The position numbers and the translations under genes were made by a program. This document shows, piece by piece, positions 57,442 to 64,000 of a stretch of 64,000 bases of DNA. How positions within the stretch are numbered: position 1 is the first letter of the stretch; each line of letters opens with the position of its first letter. The stretch spans positions 54,231 to 118,230 of the forward strand of contig JBKQHO010000025.1 of assembly GCA_052267165.1 (NCBI GenBank), in the 5' to 3' direction. The DNA is from CAWICD01 sp052267165 (GTDB taxonomy: Bacteria > Vulcanimicrobiota > Vulcanimicrobiia > Vulcanimicrobiales > Vulcanimicrobiaceae). The notes under the pieces are model-generated. The model made no database searches, had not been told where the DNA came from, and was given only the letters and a program-made list of their open reading frames with translations.

Positions 57442-57696
57442 ATGCGCAGCGTTGGGGTTTTCGAAGCCAAGACTCACTTGTCTGGCCTGCTCGATGAGGT
57501 GTCGGCTGGTGCGACGATCGTTATCACTCGGAACGGCACTCCCGTCGCCGAGCTGCGCCCAATTGGGCCCAGGCCGCCGATGTCGGTTAGGGAGGCGGTG
57601 GAGCGCATCCGCAAAGGTCACAAGATTCGCCTTGAACCTGGCGAGGAACCGGCCGCTTTCATTCGCAGCCTCATCGAGGAGGGCCGCCGATACTGA
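57442..57696 (+). CDS. Phd/YefM-family antitoxin
   Basis: 84 residues. VGVFEAKTHLSGLLDEVSAG and TIVITRNGTPVAELRP form the Phd DNA-binding and dimerisation fold; the tail EPAAFIRSLIEEGRRY wraps the toxin. It neutralises the adjacent VapC and represses its own promoter. Its stop TGA overlaps the toxin's CTG start as CTGA. Confidence 0.9.
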   Translation: MRSVGVFEAKTHLSGLLDEVSAGATIVITRNGTPVAELRPIGPRPPMSVREAVERIRKGHKIRLEPGEEPAAFIRSLIEEGRRY

Positions 57697-58103
57697 AGTA
57701 CGTCCTCGATGCGTCCGTGGCGCTGGCCTGGTATCTGCCTGATGAGAACGAACGATACGCGTCGATGCTGCTCGAGCGAATCGAGAATTCGCAACTCTAC
57801 GTCCCGCCTATTTGGCCGGTTGAAACGGCGAATGCGCTGCTTTCAGCGGAGCGTCGCGGGCGTGTGAGCCGAGAGGAGGCGGACTCATTCATCGACAGCC
57901 TTCGATCGTTGCCAATTGAGATCGCCCTCGAAAGCGATCTCGCGAACATGCCGTCGATTGTCGCGCTGGCGCGGGAGAACGGGTTGACGACGTATGACGC
58001 GAGCTATCTGCGGACGGCGCTCGGACTTGGTCTGCCCCTCGCAACCCTCGATCGGCGGCTGCAGTCGGCGGCCCGTCGCACGGGGATCGCGCTGACCGAA
58101 TGA
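57693..58103 (+). CDS. VapC-type PIN toxin, predicted CTG start
   Basis: 136 residues if translation starts at CTG 57693. The PIN catalytic Asp is in KYVLDASVALAWYLPDE, followed by PIWPVETANALLSAERRGRV (Glu) and LTTYDASYLRTALGLGLPLA (Asp pair). This is a site-specific RNase family, usually cutting tRNA or rRNA. No ATG, GTG or TTG lies in frame before the catalytic Asp; starting at GTG 57717 would delete the active site. GAGGAGG (57677-57683) ends 10 nt before the CTG, supporting that start. It overlaps the glycosyltransferase by ATGA. Confidence 0.85.
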   Translation: MKYVLDASVALAWYLPDENERYASMLLERIENSQLYVPPIWPVETANALLSAERRGRVSREEADSFIDSLRSLPIEIALESDLANMPSIVALARENGLTTYDASYLRTALGLGLPLATLDRRLQSAARRTGIALTE

Positions 58104-59008
58104 GCGCTCAGTCTGCAGCGCCCAAAGTCGACGTCATCGTCGTGTGCTGGAACGACAAGGAGAAGATCGCGACCGCGCTCGACTCCGTGTTCGCGCTCTC
58201 GGAGGTCCGCGACGATCCCGGGTTCGCGCGCGTGGTCGTTTCCGACAACGGCTCGAGCGACGGCAGCCGCCAGTTCATTCGCGAGCGCTACGGCGCGCGC
58301 GTCACGATCATCGAGAACGGCGAGAACCTCGGCTTTGCCGCGGGCTGCAACCGCGCGTTCGCGTTCACCAGCTCGCCCTACGTGTTTCTGCTCAACCCCG
58401 ACGCCGAGTTGAAAGACCGCGCGCTGGCCGAGATCGTGCGCTTCATGGACGAGCATCCGCACTGCGGGATCGCGGGCTCGCGTATCTACAACCAGGACGG
58501 CTCGATCCAGGAGTCGTGCGGCGAGTTCGACACGTGGCTGGGCGCGTATCTGCGCTCGAGCGCCTGGGGCGACTGGCCGCTGCTGCGACGGTTCGCGAAC
58601 GGCGCAGAGCTGCGCGAATGGAATTACCTGGGGGAGCGGCGCGTCGACTTGGCGATCGGCGCGGCACTGGCGATCCGGCGCTCGCTGTTCGACGCGATCG
58701 GCGTCTTCGACGAGCAGTTCTTCCTCTACCACGAAGAGGTCGACTTCGCGAAGCGAGCGGCCGACGCGGGCTGGGAGACGTGGTACGTTCCCTCGAGCCA
58801 AGCGGTGCACGAGGGCATGGGCAGCGCGCGCGGTCAGTACAACGTCGAGCGCCGCAAGCAAACCTCGCGCCGCAAGTATTGGGTGAAGCACCACGGCCGT
58901 TTGTGGTACGCCGCGCTGGTCGCGGCGCTCGTCGGCCGCTACGCCCTCTATGCCGGTGCGCTCGCGCTCGGCGCGTCGGCCGCAAGGCGGACGCTGAGGT
59001 CGCGATGA
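58100..59008 (+). CDS. Family 2 glycosyltransferase (rhamnosyltransferase-like)
   Basis: 302 residues. KVDVIVVCWNDKEKIATALD opens the GT-A fold, with SDNGSSDGSRQFI, ENLGFAAGCNRAFAF, the DxD-like LLNPDAELKDRAL, and DLAIGAALAIRRSLFDAIG then FLYHEEVDFAKRA, the pattern of WbbL-type transferases. It adds a sugar, often rhamnose, to a lipid carrier. A C-terminal hydrophobic segment may anchor it. Overlapping stops and starts bind it to vapC upstream and the YbjQ-like gene downstream. Confidence 0.88.
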   Translation: MSAQSAAPKVDVIVVCWNDKEKIATALDSVFALSEVRDDPGFARVVVSDNGSSDGSRQFIRERYGARVTIIENGENLGFAAGCNRAFAFTSSPYVFLLNPDAELKDRALAEIVRFMDEHPHCGIAGSRIYNQDGSIQESCGEFDTWLGAYLRSSAWGDWPLLRRFANGAELREWNYLGERRVDLAIGAALAIRRSLFDAIGVFDEQFFLYHEEVDFAKRAADAGWETWYVPSSQAVHEGMGSARGQYNVERRKQTSRRKYWVKHHGRLWYAALVAALVGRYALYAGALALGASAARRTLRSR

Positions 59009-59352
59009 TCTCGCCCGAAGCGGTGGTGACCTTCGAGCGGCCCGACGGTTTTCGCATCGTCAAGTCGTTCGGGCTCGCGCGCGGCGACGCGATCTGCCCG
59101 CGCAGCCTTCTGCGCTCGACGTTCCGCTCGATCGGAGCGTTCATCGGGCTCGCGCCGATCGACTTCCTCACCGACGCCGAGCGCGCCCGCAACGATTGCC
59201 TGAGCGTGCTGCTCGCGTGCGCCTCGAAACTCGGCGCGAACGGCGTCGTCGGGCTGCAGTTCGAAGCGCACGAGGAGAGCGACGGCTCGACCCGCGTCAG
59301 CGCGTTCGGCGAGGCCGTGCTGCTCGAGCCGGAGCCCACCGCGCTGCCGTGA
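59005..59352 (+). CDS. YbjQ/UPF0145-family protein
   Basis: 115 residues with ATG overlapping the previous stop. GFRIVKSFGLARGDAICPRS, then ERARNDCLSVLLACASKLGA and NGVVGLQFEAHEE, ending VSAFGEAVLLEPE, match the YbjQ pattern of a β-strand, an R-x-x-A/C helix, GANAVVG and AxGTAV. Members form pentamers; role unknown. It overlaps the glycosylase gene by GTGA. Confidence 0.75.
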   Translation: MISPEAVVTFERPDGFRIVKSFGLARGDAICPRSLLRSTFRSIGAFIGLAPIDFLTDAERARNDCLSVLLACASKLGANGVVGLQFEAHEESDGSTRVSAFGEAVLLEPEPTALP

Positions 59353-60032
59353 CCATCGCGGAACGGACGGCGCGCGAACAGCTTCTGCGCAACGCCGCCG
59401 CGATGGTCGAGCGCTGCCGCAAGTGCGCGATCGGCTCGACGCGCACGCACAGCGTCTTCGGCGAAGGCGATCCGTGCAGCACGCTCATGGTCATCGGGGA
59501 AGGCCCCGGCGAGACCGAAGACCGCCTCGGGCGCCCGTTCGTGGGTCGCGCCGGCGAGCTGCTCGACCGCATGCTGCTGGCGATCGGCTTGCCGCGAGAG
59601 AGCGTGTTTATCGCCAACACGGTAAAGTGCCGCCCGACCTTCGACGACGGCAACCGGCTGCGCAACCGCGCGCCCGACCCGGCCGAGCTCGCCAACTGCC
59701 GGGCTTTCCTCGACGAGCAGATCGACGTCATCATGCCGGGCGTCATCCTGTGCTTGGGCGCGCCGTCGGCCAAGTCGTTCCTCGGCCCGACCTTCTCGAT
59801 CACCAAGCAGCGCGGCCAGTGGTTTTCAGGCCCGCACGGCATCCCGCTGGTTGCGAGCTTCCATCCCGCCTACATCCTGCGCCAGACGGGCGGGGAGCTC
59901 AACGCCGTCAAGCGCCTGGTGTGGGACGACCTCAAAGCCGTTCGCGCCAAGCTCGACGCCCTCGCCGCCGCCGCCCCGCCACCCCCTATGGTGGTCCAAG
60001 CCGACCTGTTCGCCCCGAGGCCGCCGGACTAG
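59349..60032 (+). CDS. Uracil-DNA glycosylase, family 4 (Fe-S type)
   Basis: 227 residues from GTG 59349. Family 4/5 enzymes remove uracil from DNA. Iron-sulfur cysteines are in CRKCAIG, TVKCRPTF and ANCRAFLDE. Motif A is GEGPGETEDRLGRPFVGRAG and motif B is SFHPAYILRQ. This start gives the usual family length; the longer open frame upstream covers the YbjQ-like gene. It is last in the GT2-YbjQ-glycosylase operon and convergent with parE. Confidence 0.92.
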   Translation: MTIAERTAREQLLRNAAAMVERCRKCAIGSTRTHSVFGEGDPCSTLMVIGEGPGETEDRLGRPFVGRAGELLDRMLLAIGLPRESVFIANTVKCRPTFDDGNRLRNRAPDPAELANCRAFLDEQIDVIMPGVILCLGAPSAKSFLGPTFSITKQRGQWFSGPHGIPLVASFHPAYILRQTGGELNAVKRLVWDDLKAVRAKLDALAAAAPPPPMVVQADLFAPRPPD

Positions 60033-60048
60033 CGGATTGCCACCGAAG

Positions 60049-60366
60049 CTAATTCTCGAAGTCATCTTCGTCGAAATCCATGGAGCCGTGTAGCACGCGC
60101 TTCAGCATGACCGTTCGTTGTTTGCCGTCAACGACGTGGTAGACCCGATACGGATGAACCACCCACGAGTGCAGGCCGATGCTCAAATCCGCATGCTCTC
60201 GGCCGGCATATGGGAATCTCGCGAGCATCTCGATCAACTCGGCAAACTTATCGAAGAACCGCTGCTTGCCCGACGGATGGCGCTCTACGAACCAGAGCGC
60301 GACCTCTTCGAGGTCACGTTCCGCCCGCTCGCTGAGCCGGATCTCGTGAGGGCGCTTCGCGCTCAG
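60049..60366 (-). CDS. ParE/RelE-superfamily toxin, predicted CTG start
   Basis: 105 residues when started at CTG 60366, which overlaps the antitoxin stop as CTGA. EIRLSERAERDLEEVALWFV is the ParE N-terminal strand-helix, followed by QRFFDKFAELIEMLARFPYA, HSWVVHPYRVYHVVDGKQRT and VMLKRVLHGSMDFDEDDFE. ParE toxins block gyrase. The first internal ATG (60237) would delete the first half of the fold. The frame upstream is closed by TAG within nine codons of the CTG and contains no other start, so CTG is the only candidate. Shine-Dalgarno is weak. Confidence 0.85.
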   Translation of the reverse strand: MSAKRPHEIRLSERAERDLEEVALWFVERHPSGKQRFFDKFAELIEMLARFPYAGREHADLSIGLHSWVVHPYRVYHVVDGKQRTVMLKRVLHGSMDFDEDDFEN

Positions 60367-60644
60367 GTGTCGTCGTCCGCAGCACTACGTGTCGCGCGTT
60401 CAGCTGCGCGCTCGGCAATCTCGCGGAGTAGTTCGCGGGTTAGGGGTTTGGTGCGGCCGGCAGCTATATCTGCGTGACCGGCTTCGAGCGCTGCCAACAG
60501 TGCTCGGCGTTTATCGCGGCGAGCACGGAGCAGGCGAAGGCCGTCGCGTGCGACCTCGCTCTGGTTTCCGTAGCCGCCGTCGCGGATCTGCTCGGCCACG
60601 AACTCCGCGAGATCGTCGGAAAGGTTCACGTTCATCGTCGGCAT
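60363..60644 (-). CDS. ParD-family antitoxin
   Basis: 93 residues from ATG 60644 (MPTMNVNLSDDLAEFV); a second ATG at 60635 is possible. MNVNLSDDLAEFVAEQIRDG and GNQSEVARDGLRLLRARRDK form the RHH domain; the C-terminal helix ADIAAGRTKPLTRELLREIA binds ParE. The promoter -10 ends 6 nt before the ATG and a perfect palindrome covers the -35, so autorepression is expected. Confidence 0.9.
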   Translation of the reverse strand: MPTMNVNLSDDLAEFVAEQIRDGGYGNQSEVARDGLRLLRARRDKRRALLAALEAGHADIAAGRTKPLTRELLREIAERAAERATRSAADDDT

Positions 60645-60650
60645 GGCCCT

Positions 60651-60681
60651 ATTGTACTCAGGTTGGCAACTGTTGCCAACC
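60651..60681 (-). promoter_or_regulatory. parDE promoter with perfect 21-bp palindromic operator
   Basis: On the minus strand -35 TTGGCA (60679-60674), a 17-bp spacer and -10 TACAAT (60656-60651) end 6 nt before the ATG, predicting a leaderless mRNA. GGTTGGCAAC (60661-60670) and its exact complement (60672-60681) form a palindrome across the -35 and part of the spacer, a likely ParD site. Confidence 0.7.
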
Positions 60682-60743
60682 CTGCAACTCCCGGCGCGCT
60701 CCATCCCTGCCCCACGTGTGCCGCGACGTCGGGATCGGCTGGG

Positions 60744-61304
60744 CTACGTCCCGGTGGCGTCCTCCAGCGAGGACCGCGCGTAGATCGCGTCCAGCGGGAT
60801 GACGCGGCCCTCGACGAAGGCCTCGCCGTCATCGTACGTCTCGGTTCGCCACGAGCCGTCTTGAGCGCGGACGTCGACCTCGACGCGCCGCATCTCGGCC
60901 TGGACAACCACGTAGGCGGTTAGCGAAGGCATGCTTCGGTAGGCTGCTCGCTTTTCGATCAGATCGTACGACCGCGTACTCCGCGAAAGGACCTCCGCAA
61001 CGATACGGGCTCTTTCGATGACCGTCGCATCTCCCGCCACGGCTTCGCGCACGACGCCCGCGTCGGCATAGGAGAACGTGTCGGCCGACACGCGAACCTT
61101 GACATCCGCACCGAACGTCCGGCACGGCGCGGGAAAGAGCCGGTCCAAACAGGCGCGTAGGTTGAAGGCGATGGTGTCGTGATCGATCGTCCCGCCTGCG
61201 AACGCCATCACGAACCCACGATGCAACTCGAACTTTCCGTCCTGCGCCGCTTCCCAGCTCAGGAACTCGCGCTCGGCGAGCTGCGGAATGATGGGCTCCC
61301 TCAT
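60744..61304 (-). CDS. Uma2-family (DUF820) protein, second copy
   Basis: 186 residues from ATG 61304 (MREPIIPQLAEREFLSWEAA); codons further upstream are not family-like. FELHRGFVMAFAGGTIDH, YADAGVVREAV, VAEVLSRSTRSYDLIEKRAA and LTAYVVVQAEM give the PD-(D/E)XK core of Uma2 proteins. Role unknown, as for the copy at 34048, to which it is only distantly related. It is divergent from rlmN. Confidence 0.82.
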   Translation of the reverse strand: MREPIIPQLAEREFLSWEAAQDGKFELHRGFVMAFAGGTIDHDTIAFNLRACLDRLFPAPCRTFGADVKVRVSADTFSYADAGVVREAVAGDATVIERARIVAEVLSRSTRSYDLIEKRAAYRSMPSLTAYVVVQAEMRRVEVDVRAQDGSWRTETYDDGEAFVEGRVIPLDAIYARSSLEDATGT

Positions 61305-61421
61305 CGGCTTCCTCCGCCGGATGCGGGCTGCGGGGTCCGATACGACAGCCACCCATGCCGGGGTATTCGCGCCGGCGCGGGCGGGCGCCCTGGAACCCGG
61401 CTCGGAAGAGGCAGGTGGTGC

Positions 61422-61427
61422 TATACT
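61422..61427 (+). promoter_or_regulatory. -10 box of rlmN, predicted leaderless
   Basis: TATACT is followed by 7 nt and then the GTG at 61435. No clear -35 is visible. The geometry matches the antitoxin promoters in this window. Confidence 0.4.
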
Positions 61428-61434
61428 AGGCGCC

Positions 61435-62520
61435 GTGACGAAGGCCATCCAGGAGTTGTGGATCGAGCAGAAGGCGCGGCGGGCTGGGTACACCGGCGCT
61501 GCCGAGTTCATGCAGGTGCATGGGCTGAAGCCGTATCGCTGCGCCCAGCTTTACCGGGCGGCTACCAAGGAGCTCGTCGACGACGTCGCCTCGGTCACGG
61601 TACTGCCCGTGGCTCTGCGCGAGGCGCTGACGAGCGAGGGGTTCGCGCTCGAGTCGATCGTGCCGAAGGTCGTGCAGCGCTCGGCGGATGGCCAGACCAC
61701 GAAGGGGCTGTTCACGCTCCACGACGGCTTCGAGGTCGAGGCGGTGCTGATGGAGCACTGGGGCGACCGCACGACCATCTGCATCTCGAGCCAGGCGGGG
61801 TGCGCCTTCAAGTGCGCCTTCTGCTCGACGGGGCAGGCCGGCTTCACGCGCAACCTCGAGGCAACGGAGATCTTCGATCAGGCGCGCTTCTTCGCGCGCG
61901 AACTGCGGAAGCGGAACAAGAAGATCAGCAACATCGTCTTCATGGGGATGGGTGAGCCGTTCCACAATTACGACGCGGTGATGGACGCGGTGCGGCTGCT
62001 CAACGATCCGCACGGCTTCGGCCTCGGTCACCGGCACATCACCATCTCGACGGTCGGTCTCGTGCCGCAGATCGACCGTTTCGCAGATGAAGGCGTTCAG
62101 GTTAACCTGGCCATCTCGCTGCACGCGCCGACCGACGAGCAGCGCTCGAAGATCATGCCGGTCAACCAGCGCTACCCGATCGCCGACTTGCTGGCCGCCT
62201 GCGCGCGCTACGTCGAGAAGACCAGCCGGAAAGTCTTCTTCGAGTACATCATGCTGGACGGCGTCAACGACGACGAACGCTCGGCGCGTGCGATCGCCAA
62301 GCTGATGCGCGGGCATCTCTACCACGTCAACCTCATCCCGTACAACGCCACGCCCGACAGCGAGTTGAAAGGGACGCCCGAGCTGCGCATCCGCTCTTTC
62401 CAGAAGGTGCTCGAGGCCGAAGGCGTGCCGGCGACGGTGCGCGTCCCGATGGGGCGCGACATCGCGGCCGCCTGCGGCCAGCTGCGCGCGCAGACGCAGC
62501 CCCGAGCGGCTACCGCCTAG
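61435..62520 (+). CDS. rlmN: Dual-specificity rRNA/tRNA methyltransferase RlmN
   Basis: 361 residues from GTG 61435. Radical-SAM enzyme that methylates C2 of A2503 in 23S rRNA and A37 in tRNAs. The cluster is CAFKCAFCSTGQAGF; NIVFMGMGEPFHNYD, ITISTVGLVPQI and LAISLHAP follow. The mechanistic Cys is in AAACGQL near the end. The open frame extends upstream, but family similarity starts near AIQELWIEQKARRAGY, and the -10 box at 61422 supports the GTG. Confidence 0.94.
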   Translation: MTKAIQELWIEQKARRAGYTGAAEFMQVHGLKPYRCAQLYRAATKELVDDVASVTVLPVALREALTSEGFALESIVPKVVQRSADGQTTKGLFTLHDGFEVEAVLMEHWGDRTTICISSQAGCAFKCAFCSTGQAGFTRNLEATEIFDQARFFARELRKRNKKISNIVFMGMGEPFHNYDAVMDAVRLLNDPHGFGLGHRHITISTVGLVPQIDRFADEGVQVNLAISLHAPTDEQRSKIMPVNQRYPIADLLAACARYVEKTSRKVFFEYIMLDGVNDDERSARAIAKLMRGHLYHVNLIPYNATPDSELKGTPELRIRSFQKVLEAEGVPATVRVPMGRDIAAACGQLRAQTQPRAATA

Positions 62521-62535
62521 GCGGTGGCTGCGCCG

Positions 62536-62883
62536 CTACTCGATCGTGACTTTGTCCGAATCGACGCCCTGCGCGCCGTCGATCCCTTTGGCGATCTCCT
62601 CGAGGTGGTCGAGGATCTCTTGGGTCTTCACGTGCCCGGTGAAAACGACCGTCGCGCCGGTCTGCGCGACGTAGAGGTGCGGAGCGTCCTCGACGCCGGC
62701 CGAATCGAACGCAGCCGCGATGCGCTTCGCCAAGCCGCTCTGGTCGTATTCGCCGTTGAGACCGCGGCGTTCGGCCGGGACCTCGGTCGCCGTCGCAGTC
62801 GTGGCGGCGACTGCAGCTTCGGCCGGAGCCTCGGCCGCGGGGGCCGCGTCGTGATGAGGGAAAAGTCGGGTCAACCAACCCAT
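62536..62883 (-). CDS. BON-domain protein
   Basis: 115 residues from ATG 62883, with GGAGG about 8 nt upstream. An Ala/Glu-rich stretch after MGWLTRLFPHHDA leads to a BON domain: LAKRIAAAFDSAGVEDAPHL, TVVFTGHVKTQEILDHLEEI, AKGIDGAQGVDSDKVTI. BON domains bind phospholipid or peptidoglycan. There is no typical signal peptide, so location is uncertain. It is convergent with rlmN. Confidence 0.82.
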   Translation of the reverse strand: MGWLTRLFPHHDAAPAAEAPAEAAVAATTATATEVPAERRGLNGEYDQSGLAKRIAAAFDSAGVEDAPHLYVAQTGATVVFTGHVKTQEILDHLEEIAKGIDGAQGVDSDKVTIE

Positions 62884-62963
62884 GAGTCGTGCCTCCATCG
62901 TGGGATGTGTGATACGCGCGAGATCGTACCACCCGGCGTCGGCGCGGCGCCTTAAGAATCGGT

Positions 62964-64000
62964 GATGATTAAGCCTTCTCTGACGCACCTCTGCGCGGGG
63001 GCCGCGCTGTGGTACAGTCTGCGCGTCGCATCGTACGCGGCGTCGTGGATCGACGTGCCGCTGCTCGAAGGCTCGCCCGGGCCGTTGCCGTTTCTCTCGA
63101 TCGTGGTTCCGGCGCGTGACGAGGAACGCTCGATCGAGCGCTGCGTCCGCTCGCTGCTCGCTCAGCAGGATGTCGACTTCGAGCTGATAGTGGTAGACGA
63201 CCGCTCGTCCGACGCGACGCCGGCGATCCTCGAGCGGCTAGCGGCCGAGTCGCCGCGACTGCGCGTCGTTCGCGGAGAGCAGCTCCCCCAAGGCTGGATC
63301 GGCAAGCCGTGGGCGCTGCACCAGGGCGCCGCCGTCGCTCGTGGGGCGTGGCTGCTCTTCACCGATGCGGATTCCGAGCATGCCTCGCGTGGGGCGGCGT
63401 CGGCGCTGTGGTTCGCTCGCTTCACAGGTGCGGATGCCCTCTCGATCGCGACGCTGCAGGAGCTCGGGTCGTTCTGGGAGCGAGCCCTGCTGCCGTCGAT
63501 CCTCGGCATGGTGCTCTTCGCGAGCGGCTCGCTCGGGCAGATCAACGATCCCAAAGACAGGAGGCACGCGCTCGCCAACGGCCAGTACATCCTGGTCTCA
63601 CGCGAAGCACTCGCCGCGCTCGGCGGCCACGCGGCGCTCAAGGGCGAGATCGCCGAAGACCTGGCGTTCGCGCGGCGGATCAAGGCCGACGGGCGATTTC
63701 GCTTCATCCTGGCCGGCGGAGAAGAGCTCGCGCGGGTTCGGATGTACCATTCCGCCGGCGAGATCTGGCAAGGCTTCACGAAGAACGTCTACATCGGTGC
63801 GAACGGCAACTTGCTCAGCTTGTTCGGCGGCGCGTTCTACTTGCTAGCGATCTCGGCTCTGCCGCCGGCGCTCGCGGTGCGCGCGCTAGCGCGACGTCGC
63901 TATCCCGAGGCGGCAGAGGCACTCGCGTGCACGCTGGGGGTTGTCGCGGCAGCCTCCTGGGCGATGCGTCGCACCAAGCTTCCCAGGTATCTGGGGCTGT
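62964..64000 (+). CDS. Membrane family 2 glycosyltransferase, cut by window end
   Basis: The frame starts at ATG 62964 and runs open to the right edge (over 345 codons). FLSIVVPARDEERSIERCVR, LIVVDDRSSDATPAI, LLFTDADSEH (DxD), ALANGQYILVSREAL and GEIAEDLAFARRIKADGRFR are GT2 motifs like those in CrtQ/HpnB-type transferases. Two C-terminal hydrophobic segments (GGAFYLLAISALPPALAV and ACTLGVVAAASWAM) follow. It probably glycosylates a lipid such as a carotenoid or hopanoid; the substrate is not determinable here. Confidence 0.87.

Noticed and set aside
59196..59348. Upstream extension of the uracil-DNA glycosylase ORF
   Set aside because: Covers the YbjQ-like gene in another frame; the GTG at 59349 gives the family length.

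Overview
The window looks like a chromosomal segment of a high-GC, diderm, environmental bacterium. A secretin, a very large TonB-dependent receptor, seven or more lipobox lipoproteins and a futalosine-type menaquinone gene set sit together. The protein style (Ig/NHL-repeat lipoproteins, GloVer-repeat protein, PstS-like protein beside a TonB receptor) most resembles Candidatus Eremiobacterota (WPS-2). That assignment is an inference from gene content and is not proven here. No rRNA, tRNA or CRISPR array was seen.

Layout. 1-0.8 kb: the 3' part of a glycosyltransferase whose last ~40 codons run antisense through a decayed isocitrate-dehydrogenase-like (IDH-like) gene. 1.1-17.6 kb: an envelope cluster with a small ORF, a secretin, four overlapping lipoprotein genes, a terminator, a GloVer-repeat secreted protein, a PstS-like binding protein and a convergent TonB-dependent receptor. 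17.8-22 kb: an unstable accessory patch with a frameshifted LuxR regulator, an intact IDH-like gene, DUF2283, a PIN/RHH toxin-antitoxin pair and a second IDH relic. 22-34.7 kb: ftsK, then a surface-polysaccharide locus (glycosyltransferases, hexapeptide acetyltransferase, FAD oxidoreductase, two sugar-modifying enzymes, polysaccharide deacetylase) and a serine hydrolase. 34.7-49.1 kb: housekeeping genes mqnE-mqnA-mqnC, mnmA, a rodZ-like gene, yajQ, rimO, an LCP ligase, a deacetylase, a histidine kinase and secA. 49.1-53.4 kb: a perfect 106-bp duplication of the secA tail around a truncated XRE gene, then a DUF885 peptidase, an acyl-CoA synthetase remnant and a HOT-type iron alcohol dehydrogenase. 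53.7-64 kb: two lipoproteins, prfB with its programmed frameshift, phd/vapC, a GT2-YbjQ-uracil DNA glycosylase operon, parDE, Uma2, rlmN, a BON protein and a GT2 running off the end.

How the parts work together. The secretin, lipoproteins, PstS-like protein and TonB receptor would together form an outer-membrane and periplasmic transport or secretion surface, but no inner-membrane motor, ABC permease or TonB/ExbBD is present. MqnA, MqnE and MqnC supply three steps of menaquinone synthesis. The 24-32 kb genes could make and polymerise an acetamido-sugar glycan.

Most notable signals. (1) All three type II toxin genes lack ATG, GTG or TTG at the expected start; two have CTG inside a CTGA overlap with the antitoxin stop and the third has CTA inside CTAA. 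(2) All three antitoxins have a promoter whose -10 box ends 6-7 nt before the start codon, which predicts leaderless mRNAs. (3) Three copies of one IDH-like gene exist in different stages of decay, two sharing an identical 33-bp leader hairpin. (4) An exact 106-bp duplication follows secA. (5) The secretin/lipoprotein/PstS-like/TonB-receptor cluster itself.
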